Part shown: positions 8,801-17,400 of the stretch, one piece after another
Numbering within the stretch: position 1 is the first letter of the stretch
Layout of the letters: every line of letters starts with the position of its first letter
Source of the DNA: Pseudomonas nabeulensis
GTDB taxonomy: Bacteria; Pseudomonadota; Gammaproteobacteria; Pseudomonadales; Pseudomonadaceae
Assembly: GCF_004682045.1 (NCBI RefSeq)
Contig: NZ_QUZT01000063.1
Location: forward strand, 1-38,254
Direction of reading: 5' to 3'
DNA: 38,254 bases
Program-made: the position numbers and the translations under genes
The notes under the pieces: model-generated
Told to the model about the DNA's origin: nothing
The model's database searches: none
The model's input: the letters and a program-made list of their open reading frames with translations, nothing else

Positions 8801-10059
8801 TGAGTGCGCTGCGACCATTCACTGCCGAGCAGCAACTGGATGACGACCTGATCAGAGCACTCGGTGTCTATTCATCCTCTACGGAAAACCAACACTACGC
8901 AGAAGTTATCCAAGCGCTCAGCGGCTCGCAGAAACAAAAACTGCGTGATCAAGCCATAGAGCGGCTAGGCATCGATGAAGTCACTTTTCGTCGTATCGTT
9001 TCGGGTGACTACGACGTGCCTCATACGCCGGCATTACGCAACACGCTATTGGAGTTCAGGTTCGACACAAACATCTACCTGCACTTGAACAAGACCACCG
9101 AGCTCCTCTCCAATTACCTGACGCTCTCCCCGGCGGAGATGGAAAAACTCTTTATAAAAATAAAAAGGCTTATAGGAAAAAACGACGACTTTTCAAAACA
9201 CATCCGGGCGTCGCTCAGCGTTATCGATCACGACACCGGTGCGCAGTTCGTGGGCTATGCCTTCACGCAGAAACAGATGAACAACCTCAAGAAATTCGAC
9301 CAGAAGTTCAAGCTATCCACTTGGCGCAGTGAAACGCTCAATGCGTTCCTGGACGAAAAAGGACGCCGAGTCGTACTCGCAAAGATAGCGTCCGAAAAAA
9401 GAATAACGCCCGAGGATGCGCTGCAGCGTTTACTGACTGCCCCACAGATACAAGAAGCATTGAAGCAGTTTCGAATCGACAAACAAGAAGAACTGCTCAA
9501 AAGGCTGGGGGTCGTGTCCTTTTCAGATGAATTCAAAAAAGCCGGTATTCCCTATATTGCCGTGTCTTATGGCGACGCGACCGCAGCGGATACGGGCTTG
9601 AAAGTCGTCGACAGTATCAGCGTCGTGGCGTTTGAAAAAAACATCCCGCAGTTTTCAACGCCTTTGGAATTTCTGCCGTCGCGGGTCCCCACACACAAAG
9701 TTGAAAAACCGCTGCGCAAACCAGGAACACCGAGCGTTCCAGAACCCTCTGCGCCCAGCGACGCGGTGATCAACATCGTGAAACTGGATGAGCTGGCAGA
9801 CGCGCAACTGGCATTGCTGCCCGCCAATGCCAAAACCAAAGTCGAAGAGATCATTCAGGATATTCAAGCCGGCCGCGTCAGCCGAAAAAAAATCGGCAAC
9901 TACACGTATGTCGATCTGCCTCAACTGGATACCGGAACGGGCCGTGGCCGATGGCGTGTAGCCGTTGAAAAAACCGGAAAGGAGGACGCAAAAGACCTCT
10001 ACGTCGTCAGGGGAATCATCGACTATCACGGCAGCAAGCCGAAAGTCTGGGGCATGTAG
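5899..10059 (+). CDS. giant dermonecrotic toxin-like protein (DUF6543 type), toxin 1
   Basis: This protein of about 1386 residues is of the large Pseudomonas 'dermonecrotic toxin domain' (DUF6543) class. The N-terminal part has the family's strand-loop VLLYTPGEGFEEYDNL (near 260-275). A second such segment, VCVLYTPDAPDNAPFREL, is near 690-710 and is followed by an amphipathic to hydrophobic stretch (VYGFEIADVLTELLMVKTVHALLHRAVIGGL, near 794-824) that could insert in a membrane. After a proline-rich linker (about 1271-1287) the last 99 residues form a small basic tip with W1352 and D1375-Y1376-H1377, of a type I do not recognise. No signal peptide is seen. The ATG at 5899 is a tentative start, with another at 5905; neither has a strong ribosome binding site, and the frame is open back to 5551. 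Base composition falls to AT-rich with ATA/AGG/AAA codons between about 9,100 and 9,700. No adjacent immunity gene is seen. Confidence 0.75.
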   Translation: MQMPLQPPHNDDPKPLQAGNATHDLSLPVTLPIVPPASLSADEQQAHFIHALSRLNTQTDELLQQQPSMETVYQLQLAAMFPELVRPINPNRIFYTRYREAAQSQTQLLSSEPFGSLLNRLRTPDANAYLTEETGAFYREAQTLDADKRLSVAAPIESLASAMEVALTVKLNAFWRDRKNAQPNVEDRLIALRRQVLAHQLALHTVDGTLSAAGRTLADNVLKYPTAAAREKVFLPLQRPSVCRLALADGSQFAAAFIISNTADPVLLYTPGEGFEEYDNLTQLNQRVAARLRENASAGKLLAAALPATARQTANDAPVLAADPPVIEADVIADSVRSLRVRQYFNTRALLRKSILPVSGELEQAAHLAPQLDTATALAARNLQLVRPHEPGWLKAANPQDQEQYRRYEAAMIESNDTLVPLLEKILSLVTFSEDEVSRVLKRQKPEYAHADLAPYLSLVRLRVTSSADVEVTGYRDESAETVYISEDPNIDVPLFLHEQVLTKGRWRTKRVVDLRTLASYARRNVDPWSLHEVHRTITATAELFDRTGARVGRLNDADLRTLAHEADIGKTYDEYLRSAFSPRGDGRVFATAWQRANAARMRKEALESRLNPAISDLFTFKTPGSGLDWIHAITHYPDPSTRPQVSTLDIEAHLLVMGSGLEGGRGGQVINGVLVIQRKGTKAGGVCVLYTPDAPDNAPFRELVTGLGELDTLKAKPQWRAYFTRRMATRDAQELARIFNDTRSANRYTLSLIASDLQAFLYSAQLGFQLAHADHRSRSNAQIAWESAVNAFVYGFEIADVLTELLMVKTVHALLHRAVIGGLRRAQKLGRSIPGLLGKSAGARATSIKVAKTSIRPLDPAWVNVAEYRLPDHVDALFDVEAFAQTHHYRLSRSLGAPSFIDSRNNQFIAMRADDGRYYLYPSYVEDGARYVKDPLGLKPDFMVVPGDAKSWKPRFERTTRGGGPVLSALRPFTAEQQLDDDLIRALGVYSSSTENQHYAEVIQALSGSQKQKLRDQAIERLGIDEVTFRRIVSGDYDVPHTPALRNTLLEFRFDTNIYLHLNKTTELLSNYLTLSPAEMEKLFIKIKRLIGKNDDFSKHIRASLSVIDHDTGAQFVGYAFTQKQMNNLKKFDQKFKLSTWRSETLNAFLDEKGRRVVLAKIASEKRITPEDALQRLLTAPQIQEALKQFRIDKQEELLKRLGVVSFSDEFKKAGIPYIAVSYGDATAADTGLKVVDSISVVAFEKNIPQFSTPLEFLPSRVPTHKVEKPLRKPGTPSVPEPSAPSDAVINIVKLDELADAQLALLPANAKTKVEEIIQDIQAGRVSRKKIGNYTYVDLPQLDTGTGRGRWRVAVEKTGKEDAKDLYVVRGIIDYHGSKPKVWGM

Positions 10060-10067
10060 GCGTCTAT

Positions 10068-10096
10068 GGCTCCAGCCAAGGCAACAGGGTGGAGCC
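10068..10096. terminator. possible weak terminator hairpin after toxin 1
   Basis: GGCTCCA (10068-10074) pairs with TGGAGCC (10090-10096), and a GCC/GGC pair lies inside the loop. The following TGTTTA is only weakly T-rich. It sits in the 45-base gap between the convergent toxin 1 and rpmE2 genes and could serve either. Confidence 0.3.
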
Positions 10097-10104
10097 TGTT
10101 TATG

Positions 10105-10377
10105 TCACACCTCGGTTTTTTTCGGGCTCGAGCCGAACGAAGCAAAACGCTTGTTGAAACCAGCGATCCGGCCTTCGACCTGGGTTTTGCGCTGCTGCCC
10201 GGTGTAGATGGGGTGCGAGGCGCTGGAGACGTCCAGCGGGATGTAGGGATAGGTATTGCCGTCGCTGTGCTGGTGAGTACGGTCACTGTCGGCGGTCGAG
10301 CCGATCAGGAAGAACACGTCGGCGGCCGTGTCGTGGAACAGCACGGTACGGTAGTCGGGATGGATTCCAGTTTTCAT
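10105..10377 (-). CDS. rpmE2: 50S ribosomal protein L31 type B (zinc-independent)
   Basis: This 90-residue protein is L31 of the B type (YkgM/RpmE2). It has the opening MKTGIHPDYR, the central TYPYIPLDVSSASHPIYTGQ and the KTQVEGRIAGFNKRF segment of the family. It contains no cysteine at all, so it lacks the CxxC zinc site of the housekeeping L31. The established role of such paralogues is to replace zinc-binding L31 in the ribosome during zinc starvation, freeing zinc. The ATG at 10377 has GGAGG upstream; the longer frame to 10425 runs over the operator. A Zur-box-like palindrome lies 34 bases upstream of the start, which fits zinc-dependent repression. Confidence 0.95.
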   Translation of the reverse strand: MKTGIHPDYRTVLFHDTAADVFFLIGSTADSDRTHQHSDGNTYPYIPLDVSSASHPIYTGQQRKTQVEGRIAGFNKRFASFGSSPKKTEV

Positions 10378-10410
10378 AGGGCCTCCGGGGCGGTTAGCTG
10401 TGAAACATGC

Positions 10411-10423
10411 GTTATACAGTAAC
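10411..10423. promoter_or_regulatory. putative Zur box upstream of rpmE2
   Basis: GTTATACAGTAAC is a near-palindrome of the Zur type (GTTATAnnATAAC) with one deviation. It sits 34 bases before the rpmE2 start and agrees at 11 of 13 positions with the site in front of the znuD-like gene (33158-33170). Confidence 0.75.
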
Positions 10424-10507
10424 ACAAATCATGCACCCAAACGAGAACCGATTGCAATAAGGATAAGCTCGCAGCGTCTATGCCGAACATTCCCACAGGT
10501 TGTCTAG

Positions 10508-10564
10508 GGTTTCCTTACAGGCGCAGAATGGCGGATCGACCTCAGAGTCCGAACCAAGGAAACC
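10508..10564 (+). promoter_or_regulatory. inverted repeat that would sequester a Shine-Dalgarno sequence
   Basis: GGTTTCCTT (10508-10516) is perfectly complementary to AAGGAAACC (10556-10564). The second arm contains the AAGGA ribosome binding site of the next gene, whose ATG begins at 10567. The 39-base loop can form a smaller CGGA/TCCG stem. In RNA this would hide the ribosome binding site, as in translational riboswitches, thermosensors or protein-binding leaders. No known riboswitch class was recognised with confidence. Confidence 0.5.
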
Positions 10565-10566
10565 GT

Positions 10567-12186
10567 ATGAGCCTGTCCTTGTTAAGCCGCTACGCCTTCT
10601 TCGCCGTGTGCGTCATTTTCACCCTTGCCAGCCTCCCGTTTATTGAACACGAATGGCTGTGGCCCATCACCGTGGTCACCGGCGTGTTGAGTCTGATCGG
10701 TATCTTCGACCTGCTGCAAAGCCCCCACGCCGTGCGTCGTAACTACCCGATCCTGGGCAATATCCGCTACCTGGTGGAAGGTATCCGTCCGGAAATCCGC
10801 CAGTACCTGCTGGAGTCCGACAGCGACGCCCTGCCCTTTTCCCGGGCGCAGCGTTCGCTGGTGTATTCACGTGCCAAGAATGAAAGCGCGGACAAACCCT
10901 TCGGCACGCTGATCGATGTGTACCAGTCGGGCTTTGAATTTATCGGGCACTCCATGCGCCCGGCGCCCTTGAGCGACCCCAGCGCGTTTCGCGTGATGGT
11001 CGGCGGTCCGCAATGCAAGCAGCCGTACTCGGCATCGGTGTTCAATATCTCGGCGATGAGCTTTGGTTCGTTGAGCGCCAACGCGATTCGCGCGCTGAAC
11101 CAGGGCGCCAAACTGGGCAATTTCGCCCATGACACCGGTGAAGGCAGCATCAGCCCTTACCACCGTGAAAACGGCGGCGACCTGACCTGGGAACTGGGTA
11201 GCGGCTACTTCGGCTGCCGCACCAGCGACGGCCGCTTCGACCCGGAACGCTTCGCGGTGCAGGCGCAAGACCCGCAAGTGCGCATGATCGAAATCAAGAT
11301 GAGCCAGGGCGCCAAGCCAGGCCATGGCGGGATCCTGCCCAAACACAAAGTGACCAAGGAAATCGCCGAGACTCGCGGCATCATGATGGGCGAGGACTGC
11401 ATCTCACCGTCGCGCCACAGCGCGTTTTCCACCCCTATCGAAATGATGCATTTCATCGCCCAACTGCGTGAGCTGTCCGGCGGTAAACCGGTGGGTTTCA
11501 AGTTTTGCCTGGGCCATCCGTGGGAGTTCATGGGCATTGCCAAGGCCATGCTCGAAACCGGCATCCTCCCGGACTTTATCGTGGTCGACGGCAAGGAAGG
11601 CGGCACCGGCGCCGCGCCTGTCGAGTTCACCGACCATATCGGCGTGCCGCTGCGTGAGGGCCTGCTGTTTGTGCACAACACCTTGGTGGGCCTGAACCTG
11701 CGCGACAAGATCAAGCTCGGCGCCAGCGGCAAGATCGTCAGCGCATTCGATATCGCCAGCGTCCTGGCCATCGGCGCCGACTGGGCCAACTCGGCGCGTG
11801 GCTTTATGTTTGCGATTGGTTGCATCCAGTCCCAAAGCTGCCACACCAACAAATGCCCGACCGGTGTCGCCACGCAAGACCCACTGCGCCAACGCGCACT
11901 GGTAGTGCCAGATAAGGCCCAACGCGTATTCAACTTCCACCGCAGCACCCTCAAGGCGCTGGCAGAGATGCTCGCCGCCGCCGGCCTGGACCACCCTTCG
12001 CAACTGTCGGCCAAGCATTTGGTGCGGCGCATGTCGGCAACGGAGATCAAGTTGTTCTCGCAGCTGCATGTGTTCCTCAAGCCAGGGGAATTGCTGACGG
12101 GCGAGGTGAATGGCGAGTTTTACTCGCGGATGTGGCAGATGGCGCGGGCCGATAGTTTTGAGCCTCAAGAAGTGAACGCCGCTTAA
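10567..12186 (+). CDS. FMN-binding glutamate synthase family protein
   Basis: This 539-residue protein has two N-terminal membrane helices (about 8-22 and 26-46) and then a TIM-barrel domain like the FMN/Fe-S synthase domain of glutamate synthase. Visible features are SAMSFGSLS, the GEGSISPYH loop, GKEGGTGAAP (G345 region, FMN phosphate binding), and a three-cysteine cluster C419-X5-C425-X4-C430 matching the 3Fe-4S site of GltB. The N-terminal glutaminase domain of GltB is absent, so it cannot use glutamine like the full enzyme; membrane-anchored homologues have no settled function. The ATG at 10567 has AAGGA at 10556-10560. That site is part of a 9-bp inverted repeat that may regulate translation. 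An ABM-fold gene follows after 16 bases, probably in one operon. Confidence 0.9.
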   Translation: MSLSLLSRYAFFAVCVIFTLASLPFIEHEWLWPITVVTGVLSLIGIFDLLQSPHAVRRNYPILGNIRYLVEGIRPEIRQYLLESDSDALPFSRAQRSLVYSRAKNESADKPFGTLIDVYQSGFEFIGHSMRPAPLSDPSAFRVMVGGPQCKQPYSASVFNISAMSFGSLSANAIRALNQGAKLGNFAHDTGEGSISPYHRENGGDLTWELGSGYFGCRTSDGRFDPERFAVQAQDPQVRMIEIKMSQGAKPGHGGILPKHKVTKEIAETRGIMMGEDCISPSRHSAFSTPIEMMHFIAQLRELSGGKPVGFKFCLGHPWEFMGIAKAMLETGILPDFIVVDGKEGGTGAAPVEFTDHIGVPLREGLLFVHNTLVGLNLRDKIKLGASGKIVSAFDIASVLAIGADWANSARGFMFAIGCIQSQSCHTNKCPTGVATQDPLRQRALVVPDKAQRVFNFHRSTLKALAEMLAAAGLDHPSQLSAKHLVRRMSATEIKLFSQLHVFLKPGELLTGEVNGEFYSRMWQMARADSFEPQEVNAA

Positions 12187-12202
12187 CTTAAGGAGCCACA
12201 CT

Positions 12203-12487
12203 GTGTTGAAAGTCATCGCCGAAGATTTCATCGAGCCCGAGCACTTGGAAACGGTGCGCGCGTGGTATGCCGAACTGGTGGAAAAAACCCTCCAGGAACC
12301 ACTGTGCATCGCCTACGATCTGTTCATTGATCAAAAAGACCCCGGGCACTTTGTGTTTGTCGAGCAATGGCCTGACCAGGCCGCACTCGACACCCATTGC
12401 CAGACCGAACACTTCACCCGGCTGGTGCCACAGATCAACGCACTCCAGGCCAAGCCAGGCAGAGTGCTATTGATGGATGCGTTCTGA
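12203..12487 (+). CDS. putative quinol monooxygenase (ABM domain)
   Basis: This 94-residue protein is of the antibiotic biosynthesis monooxygenase (ABM, ferredoxin-like dimeric) fold, similar in length and pattern to YgiN-like quinol monooxygenases. It has a first strand KVIAEDFIEP, the central CIAYDLFIDQKDPGHFVFVEQW strand-turn-strand, and HCQTEHFTRLVPQI helix residues. It starts with GTG at 12203 behind a clear AAGGAG (12190-12195). It lies 16 bases after the glutamate-synthase-like gene, so the two probably form an operon and may act on the same redox substrate. That link is inference. Confidence 0.85.
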   Translation: MLKVIAEDFIEPEHLETVRAWYAELVEKTLQEPLCIAYDLFIDQKDPGHFVFVEQWPDQAALDTHCQTEHFTRLVPQINALQAKPGRVLLMDAF

Positions 12488-12555
12488 GTACAACCACTCT
12501 CCCCCGCTGAACCGGACCACCGACGGCATCGCTGAACAAGGAAATTCACATGCCG

Positions 12556-12696
12556 TTACTGGACCTCGCTGCCATCGTTGACGAATACGATCTCAACACG
12601 GTGCACCTGCAACGATGGTTCCCGACGCACCGCATGGTAAAAACCGACGACAGCCTTATCTTCATTGAACACCGGCACGATCAGTGAAAGGTTCAT
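12556..12696 (-). pseudogene. gtrB: truncated gtrB (bactoprenol glucosyltransferase) remnant
   Basis: Forty-six codons begin like GtrB: MNLSLIVPVFNE, then VEIVFVNDGS, which is the N-terminal GT-A nucleotide-binding strand and DG motif of the GT2 family. The frame then diverges and stops after Glu-Val-Gln. A full GtrB has about 300 or more residues, so over 85 percent of the gene is missing. The sequence beyond the stop towards the ABM gene shows no further GtrB-like frame. Its ATG overlaps the stop of gtrA (ATGA), the normal gtrA-gtrB arrangement, so this was once a working pair. Confidence 0.75.
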
Positions 12697-13067
12697 TGCC
12701 CGCTCCCGCGAAACACTATCAACCGGGATAACAGGAAACCGCACACCAGGCTCAGCAGCGAAAACACCACGACGGTGATAATCCCTGGCAAATGCCAGCG
12801 ATCCGCCAGCCACCCCACCGCCAGGCTCAAAGCGCCCATGCACAGCATGAACTGCAGGTAGCGTCCCAACGAGGCTGGCAAGGCAAAGGTATAGAGGGCA
12901 CTCACATAGAACGAAAAGGAGGCGGCCACGCAAAACGCCAGGAAGTTACTCGCCGTCTGGCTGTGCTCAAACGCCGTGCGAAACACAAAAAACAGCTGCC
13001 AATGGATCACCGTATTGGCGATACCAATCACCGTGTAGCTGGAGAACCCCTTCCACAGCCTGGGCAT
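12693..13067 (-). CDS. gtrA: GtrA-family flippase for undecaprenyl-linked glucose
   Basis: This 124-residue GtrA-like protein has four transmembrane helices (about 10-28, 38-58, 68-86 and 94-116). The family pattern VIGIANTVIHWQLFFVF and the SFYVSALYTF segment are visible. GtrA is thought to flip undecaprenyl-phosphate-glucose across the inner membrane for O-antigen glucosylation. A normal cluster continues with gtrB and a serotype-specific gtr gene, but here only a 46-codon stub of gtrB follows. The gene may therefore be non-functional in its original role. The ATG at 13067 has AGGA seven bases upstream. Confidence 0.85.
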   Translation of the reverse strand: MPRLWKGFSSYTVIGIANTVIHWQLFFVFRTAFEHSQTASNFLAFCVAASFSFYVSALYTFALPASLGRYLQFMLCMGALSLAVGWLADRWHLPGIITVVVFSLLSLVCGFLLSRLIVFRGSGQ

Positions 13068-13293
13068 ATCGTTATCCTGTTACGACGATCCAGCCCAGCA
13101 AACCACGGTGCTTCAAGCTCGTCTACTGTCAGAATTAACAGGTCCGCCTGATCAATCATTGAGACATTCAGTAATACCCAGCCTTTGCAATTGCTTACAA
13201 ATACCGCCACCCTGCGCCCGCCCGACGTGCGGCGTACGACATCACGCGCATTCGCCTGTCATTACTAAACCTTTTGTTCAAGAGCCCGCTGCT

Positions 13294-14430
13294 ATGCTGA
13301 ACGGACGCGACCCACGCATCGACTTTTTTCGGGGCCTGGCGTTGATCTTCATTTTCTGGGATCACGTCCCCCACAACCCCCTCGGCCAGATCACCTTGCG
13401 TAACTTCGGTTTCAGCGATGCAGCGGAGGTGTTTGTATTCCTCGCCGGTTATGCCGCCGTGCTGGCCTACGGCAAGATTCTGCAACGTGACGGTTACTGG
13501 TTTGCCACGTTGAAAATCCTGCGTCGCGCCTGGGTGCTGTACGTGGTGCATATCTTCTTGCTGGCGATGCTGATGGGCATCGTGTTCTTCGCCAACAGCC
13601 ATGTGGAAACCCGCGACCTCGTCGCGGAGATGGGCCTGACGCACTTCGTCACCCACCCACAGCAGGCGCTCACCGATGAGTTGTTGTTGCGCTTCAAGCC
13701 CAACCTGATGGACCCGTTGCCGCTGTATATCGTGCTGCTGGCAGGCTTGCCGCTGGTGCTGCCGATGATGCTGCGCAAGGCGTGGGCCGTGGTCGCCGTG
13801 TCCACGACAATCTATTTGCTGGCGCCTTGGATGGGCTGGAACCTGCGCGCCATCGCCGATGGCGTTTGGTACTTCAACCCAGTGACCTGGCAACTGCTGT
13901 TCGTGCTCGGCGGCGCGGCGGCGCTTTACAGCAGCAAAGAACGTCCAGTGGACACCCGACCGCTGAGCCGTCAGCCGCTGTTCATCGCTGCCGCACTCTA
14001 CGTCGTGGTGGCCGGGGTGATCACGGTGTCCTGGCGCTGGCCAGAAATCCACGATGCGGTCATGCCCTACCTGATCAGCGAACTGATCTACCCCATCAGC
14101 AAGACGGACCTGTCTCCGGTGCGCCTGGTGCACTTCCTCGCGCTGGCGTATGTCACCGCCAAGCTATTGCCTGGCGCCGGCTGGACCCGCAATTGGCTGG
14201 CCGGACACGTCTGCCAGATGGGCCGCTACTCGCTGGAAGTGTTTTGCCTCGGCGTGGTGCTCGCCCCGTTGGCTGACATGCTCAATGCGATCATGGGCGA
14301 CGCGTTGACCATGCAACTGCTGACCGCCACCGCGGGCGCGATATTGATGGCCGGATTGGCCGCCTGGCTGGAGTTCAACAAGCGCCTGAACCAACGCGCG
14401 CCAGCACCCGCGCCTGCGCTAAATAGGTAG
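13294..14430 (+). CDS. OpgC-domain membrane acyltransferase
   Basis: This 378-residue integral membrane protein has about ten hydrophobic helices. The opening RDPRIDFFRGLALIFIFWDHVPHNPLG is typical of OpgC-like acyltransferases; OpgC succinylates osmoregulated periplasmic glucans, and related proteins O-acylate surface polysaccharides. The ATG at 13294 is preferred because family members begin just before the RIDFFRG motif. An AAGAG lies nine bases upstream, and the 62 preceding residues of open frame are not membrane-like. It diverges from gtrA across 226 bases. Both concern envelope carbohydrates, but a functional link is not shown. A plain acyltransferase acting on another glycan is the alternative. 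Confidence 0.85.
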   Translation: MLNGRDPRIDFFRGLALIFIFWDHVPHNPLGQITLRNFGFSDAAEVFVFLAGYAAVLAYGKILQRDGYWFATLKILRRAWVLYVVHIFLLAMLMGIVFFANSHVETRDLVAEMGLTHFVTHPQQALTDELLLRFKPNLMDPLPLYIVLLAGLPLVLPMMLRKAWAVVAVSTTIYLLAPWMGWNLRAIADGVWYFNPVTWQLLFVLGGAAALYSSKERPVDTRPLSRQPLFIAAALYVVVAGVITVSWRWPEIHDAVMPYLISELIYPISKTDLSPVRLVHFLALAYVTAKLLPGAGWTRNWLAGHVCQMGRYSLEVFCLGVVLAPLADMLNAIMGDALTMQLLTATAGAILMAGLAAWLEFNKRLNQRAPAPAPALNR

Positions 14431-14497
14431 CGCCCAGCCACAGGCACGGGGTGATTCCATCTGCCTTCCACTTACCCAGTGAAAGGAGAGGGTCACC

Positions 14498-17400
14498 ATG
14501 CCTAACGATCGATCACTCAATGGCCTGTCCGGCAAATTGCAGTCCAGCGAAGCCTGGGCACGCCAACAAAGCCTGGCGTTGATTCGCGAGATTCTCGCCC
14601 AGGCGATGGCCAGCCTGACGCCGGCCCAGCAACGCACTTACGTTCGGCTGCAACGTGCCGCCCATGCCGCGCTGGATGCCGTCGAGAAACAGAACAACAA
14701 ACTCATCAAGCGATTCAAGATCCGTGGCGTGGCACAACTTCGTGCGAGACTGGACGGCCAAGACCCCGAGCAGATCTTCCTGCTTACCCGCTACCTGGAA
14801 AAACTTGAACCTCCGCTGCCATGGGAACCTCGTCCCAGCGGCTTGGGCCTCAAACGCCTGCAGAAACGTTTTCGCCGTGCCTACGATGAGTGGAAATACC
14901 GCTCCCATCTCTCGACGCTGTCGTTGTGGGAGGCGGCCTGCCTCAACTTCGACTTCGCCACGGGCGTACCACAGCAGTCAGGCCACAGTTTTGTGCATGC
15001 GTCCTACCTGAGCGGAGCAAAAAACCTGACGGTCACACAGTTTGTCGCGATCAGCCGCGACCTGGACCTGGGTGGACAACTGCACACCCTGCTGCAAAAA
15101 GAGCTGGGTAAAAACGGCAAGCTGGAATCCTTGCTGGCAACCAGCGCGCGGGCCTGCCTGCAGTTCGAAGCGCTGGAAGCCTATCGCAACCGCGCCAACA
15201 CCGGCGTCACCCTGGCGCTTTACGAGCAATTCACCAAATCCATCGACGGCAGCGGCCCCGCGCTTGATTTTGAAACCCTGGGCATGAGTACCGGGGTTAC
15301 CCTGTTGCCGGCAGTGCCGTTCGTGCCCTCAGGCAGTACGACACCCATCCCCTTGCTGTTGATCAAAGTGGGCAGCCTTGGCGTGCTGTCCTATTTCCCC
15401 TTCCGCCCCGGCGGCGCCCTGCGTTATCACGATGATGCAAAGAGCGCTGCCGAACACTTCCTCGAGCAGCTCAAGACCAGCCATCGCGAGCATGACCTGG
15501 GCTGGTTCGCCCGCCAATTGCCGATGCCCGAGATGCACGATTTCAAACGTCTGAGCAGACACGAACAACGTCCTACCGGCCTGAGCCCGGTGGCGGGTTG
15601 GCTGTACGACACGTTCCACCGTTGGTTCCCCGAGCAAAGTCTGGACAGCCTGCGCTTCACCCCGGACCCCAAGCACGGGCGCGCGGAAAACCTGGTGCAA
15701 GCCCTTACCTATCGCCACGTGCAACGCTACCAGGCCAACCTCGCTACCCTCGCCACCCGCCGCTCCGAGCGCGACCAGCAAGCGCTGGTCGACGGCGTTG
15801 CCGCGATTGCCGATGAAGTCCTGCAACTGCTGCTCACGCCGATGCCAGGCGGGGTTACCGGGTTGAACCGGGTGATGCAAGTGGCGGTGTTCGGCAGCCT
15901 GACCTACAGCGTGGTCATTGGCATCAACGAAGCGGCCAAAGGTGAAGCCAGCCAGTTCGCCAGCGCCCTGGCCGATGTGATGGACATGGCCGTCAACGGC
16001 CAGTTGACCTCCACCGCGGGCCGCGTCCACCGCCAACGTATCGAAGGTCTGCTGCGCCGTCTGGGCAGCCCGCGCAAAGTCACGGGCACAAACGGCGACG
16101 CGGTGATCTGGAAACCGGACATCAGCGCCTATGCCATCCTCGACCAGAACCTGCTCAACGGCCAGACCGCCAACGCTCAGGGCGTGTATGCGGTCAATGG
16201 CAAACAATACGTGTGGCTGCGCCAAGGCGAAAATCAATGGGTGATGGAAGTCACCTTCGACGAAAAGTCGATGCGCTTTGTGCTCAAGCAAGCCAACGGT
16301 GCGCACTACGCGCCGCCCATCGTGTTCGACCCCCCGTCCCAGGCTTGGGTGCTGGATTTGAACAACGCCCACACCCTCTCGGATATTGAACTGACCGAAC
16401 GCATGCTGCCCAATGGGTCACCCGCCGTCCCCCAGGCGGACATGGCCCACATGCTGCTCAGCACCGCGCCATCCCGCGAGACGCTCGACCGCATCTGGGC
16501 CGGCGCCCCCACGCCCCTCAACCTCACCGAAGGTGTCAGGCGGTTGCAGGCCGACCAACTGCTTACCCAGCTGAGCCGGGACTTTCACCGACGTGGTCAT
16601 ATGCCACCCCATGGCGACCGGATTGTCCTGTGCCTGCTGACCCAATTGCCCGGCTGGCCGGTGAACACGCAAATCCAGGTACATGACGCGCAGAGTCGCT
16701 ACATCGAAACCTATGCCGCCACGCCACATCAGGCCAATGGCGGCCATGTCCTCAGCGTCAAGCGCCGTGACGATGGCACCTACGTAAGCCTGGATGCTGC
16801 GGACACCACCGTGCCGCCCCAGGAACACCTGTTCGAACTGATTCTGCGGCAACTGCCGGGCGACTCGACCCTGGGCCGCGAGGGCAGCCCGAATTTCACC
16901 GAAGCCCAGCGTATCGCCCGCCTGCGCTTGTTAATCAGCCAAAAGGCGCAAGCCGAAAGACTGGCGGTGTTCAGCGCCCTGACACGTTACGCTGATCACT
17001 CTCGACTCGATGTGCCCATTACCGACGAGGCCAGGCATTTTGTGCCACTCAAGGTGGGAGAGCCGTCGGTGGAAGTCACGCCGCTGCTGAAAAAAATGAC
17101 CGCGCTGTTCTCGCCCCTGACCCCGATTCAACTGGACCAATTGCTCAAGCAAACGCCGTTGGATGACTCCCAGCAATTGCGTTTTCTGAGCGATGCCAGC
17201 CTGCCTGACAGGGTGCGTGAACACCTTGATCACCACCGCACTGCCATGCGAATAGACCAGGTGATCGACGGTTTGTACCACCCTCGGGCGTTCAACCCGG
17301 ACACCGACCTGTGGGCCCGCGAGTTTGCCTCCAGCCTCCTGGCCTCGCGGGTTGCACGAAAGTTCGTCGTTACCGATATATCCAGCGGCCCGGCCATCGA

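Noticed and set aside
10500..10566. The CTAGGGTT and AGAGTCCGA fragments considered as a guanidine-I (ykkC) riboswitch.
   Set aside because: The conserved core order and the ACGGC-type motifs are not present, and the downstream gene is not a guanidine gene. Only the ribosome-binding-site hairpin is claimed.
12550..12687. A 45-codon plus-strand frame (MPLLDLAAIV...) with a good AAGGAAAT ribosome binding site.
   Set aside because: It lies almost wholly antisense to the recognisable GtrB remnant, whose conserved residues explain the sequence, and no homologous small protein comes to mind. It is kept only as a remote possibility.
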